From Cellulophaga sp. BC115SP (lineage in GTDB: Bacteria > Bacteroidota > Bacteroidia > Cytophagales > Spirosomataceae), in assembly GCF_009905545.1 (NCBI RefSeq), contig NZ_JAAALB010000007.1:162794-226793 (forward strand): a stretch of DNA of 64,000 bases, given 5' to 3'. This document shows, in pieces, positions 63,810-64,000 of this stretch (within the stretch, counting starts at the first letter, position 1; each line of letters begins with the position of its first letter). The position numbers and the translations under genes are program-made. The notes beneath the pieces were generated by a model, which worked only from the letters and a program-made list of their open reading frames with translations, ran no database searches and had not been told where the DNA came from.

Positions 63810-64000
63810 TTTTTTTGAGGGGATAGGGGTGAGGCATCAGGGGTGAGTTTTTTTCTTTTGAAGCGAACAGGGACAAAGTATTTTTTGGGTATAGGGGTAA
63901 GGGTATAGGGTTTAGTTTTTTCGAAAAAAGTTGAAAACGTAGGTTAAATTGAGTAGATGGAGTGCGGTTTTTTTTATTCTAACCCCTAACCCCTAACCCC
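63810..64000. repeat. G-rich / C-rich repeat arms (AGGGGT family) at the window end
   Basis: GGGGATAGGGGTGAGGCATC (from about 63819) and GGGTATAGGGGTAAGGGTAT (from 63887) face CCCCTAACCCCTAACCCC at the right edge, as the arms of an inverted repeat. The segment 63887-63910 contains four G-runs of at least three, spaced 3-4 bases. The related word ATAGGGGTGAG occurs at about 53747. The element may continue beyond the window. Confidence 0.55.

Noticed and set aside
63977..64000. CCCCTAA repeats resembling a telomere
   Set aside because: Only three units, and facing G-rich arms nearby indicate a dispersed inverted repeat. Nothing else suggests a chromosome end, and the window edge cuts the element.

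Overview
The window comes from a member of the Bacteroidetes (Bacteroidota), most likely a Cytophagales relative of Flectobacillus, Arcicella or Emticicia. This is inferred from gene content and style; no search was possible. The evidence is low GC, a type IX secretion 'type B' sorting domain at the end of a 947-residue surface protein, a PorE-like TPR/propeller/OmpA protein, a succinate dehydrogenase of the cytochrome b558 kind, a GTG-start phosphoglucosamine mutase, an ABC permease fused to an M1 aminopeptidase, and promoters of the Bacteroidetes TTTG / TAnnTTTG type. The region looks chromosomal and mostly housekeeping. There is no phage, integrase, transposase gene or CRISPR array.

Layout. 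1-5.7 kb: start of an exported protein, a two-component system, a coiled-coil membrane protein, an EEP-fold hydrolase and a stand-alone LytTR regulator. 5.7-8.1 kb: repeat-rich DNA around dinB. 8.1-16.1 kb: arfB, an agmatine deiminase family enzyme, a lipoprotein, two large periplasmic PPIases (one carrying an OmpA-like domain) and a MoxR ATPase. 16.4-23.8 kb: an orphan MlaF-type ATPase, an Fe-S photolyase, an M48-like protease and the sdhCAB operon, which is interrupted by a four-helix-bundle (S23-like) gene. 24.3-33.9 kb: the T9SS-sorted protein, a DCC protein, fabD, three tRNA-Gln genes, glmM, a cysteine desulfurase and an ethanolamine-type permease. 34-40 kb is the most accessory-looking part: two unknown coiled-coil membrane proteins, a PH-domain protein, a lipoprotein with toxin-like motifs overlapping a small lipoprotein, two paralogues of that small lipoprotein and an XRE regulator. 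40-52 kb: a GntR regulator, an ABC/M1-peptidase export pair, frr, pyrH, a biotin carrier protein, a DMT transporter and dusB. 51-64 kb: a CPBP protease, DUF2007, cdsA, a PorE-like protein, queE, two glycosyltransferases, maeB and an Hpt protein.

A striking feature is the intergenic DNA. At least five families of palindromic or inverted-repeat elements recur. One is a roughly 45-bp hairpin present three times (2512, 16216, 54943) with compensatory stem changes, sitting 3' of genes; two copies lie inside larger nested inverted repeats between convergent genes. Another repeat (about 5.2, 6.4 and 7.9 kb) is interrupted in one copy by a 179-bp MITE-like insertion with perfect 18-bp terminal inverted repeats. 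The best candidates for something undescribed are the covarying hairpin family, the lipoprotein cassette at 37.3-40.0 kb, the coiled-coil membrane pair at 34.1-36.6 kb, and the PPIase with an inserted OmpA-like domain.
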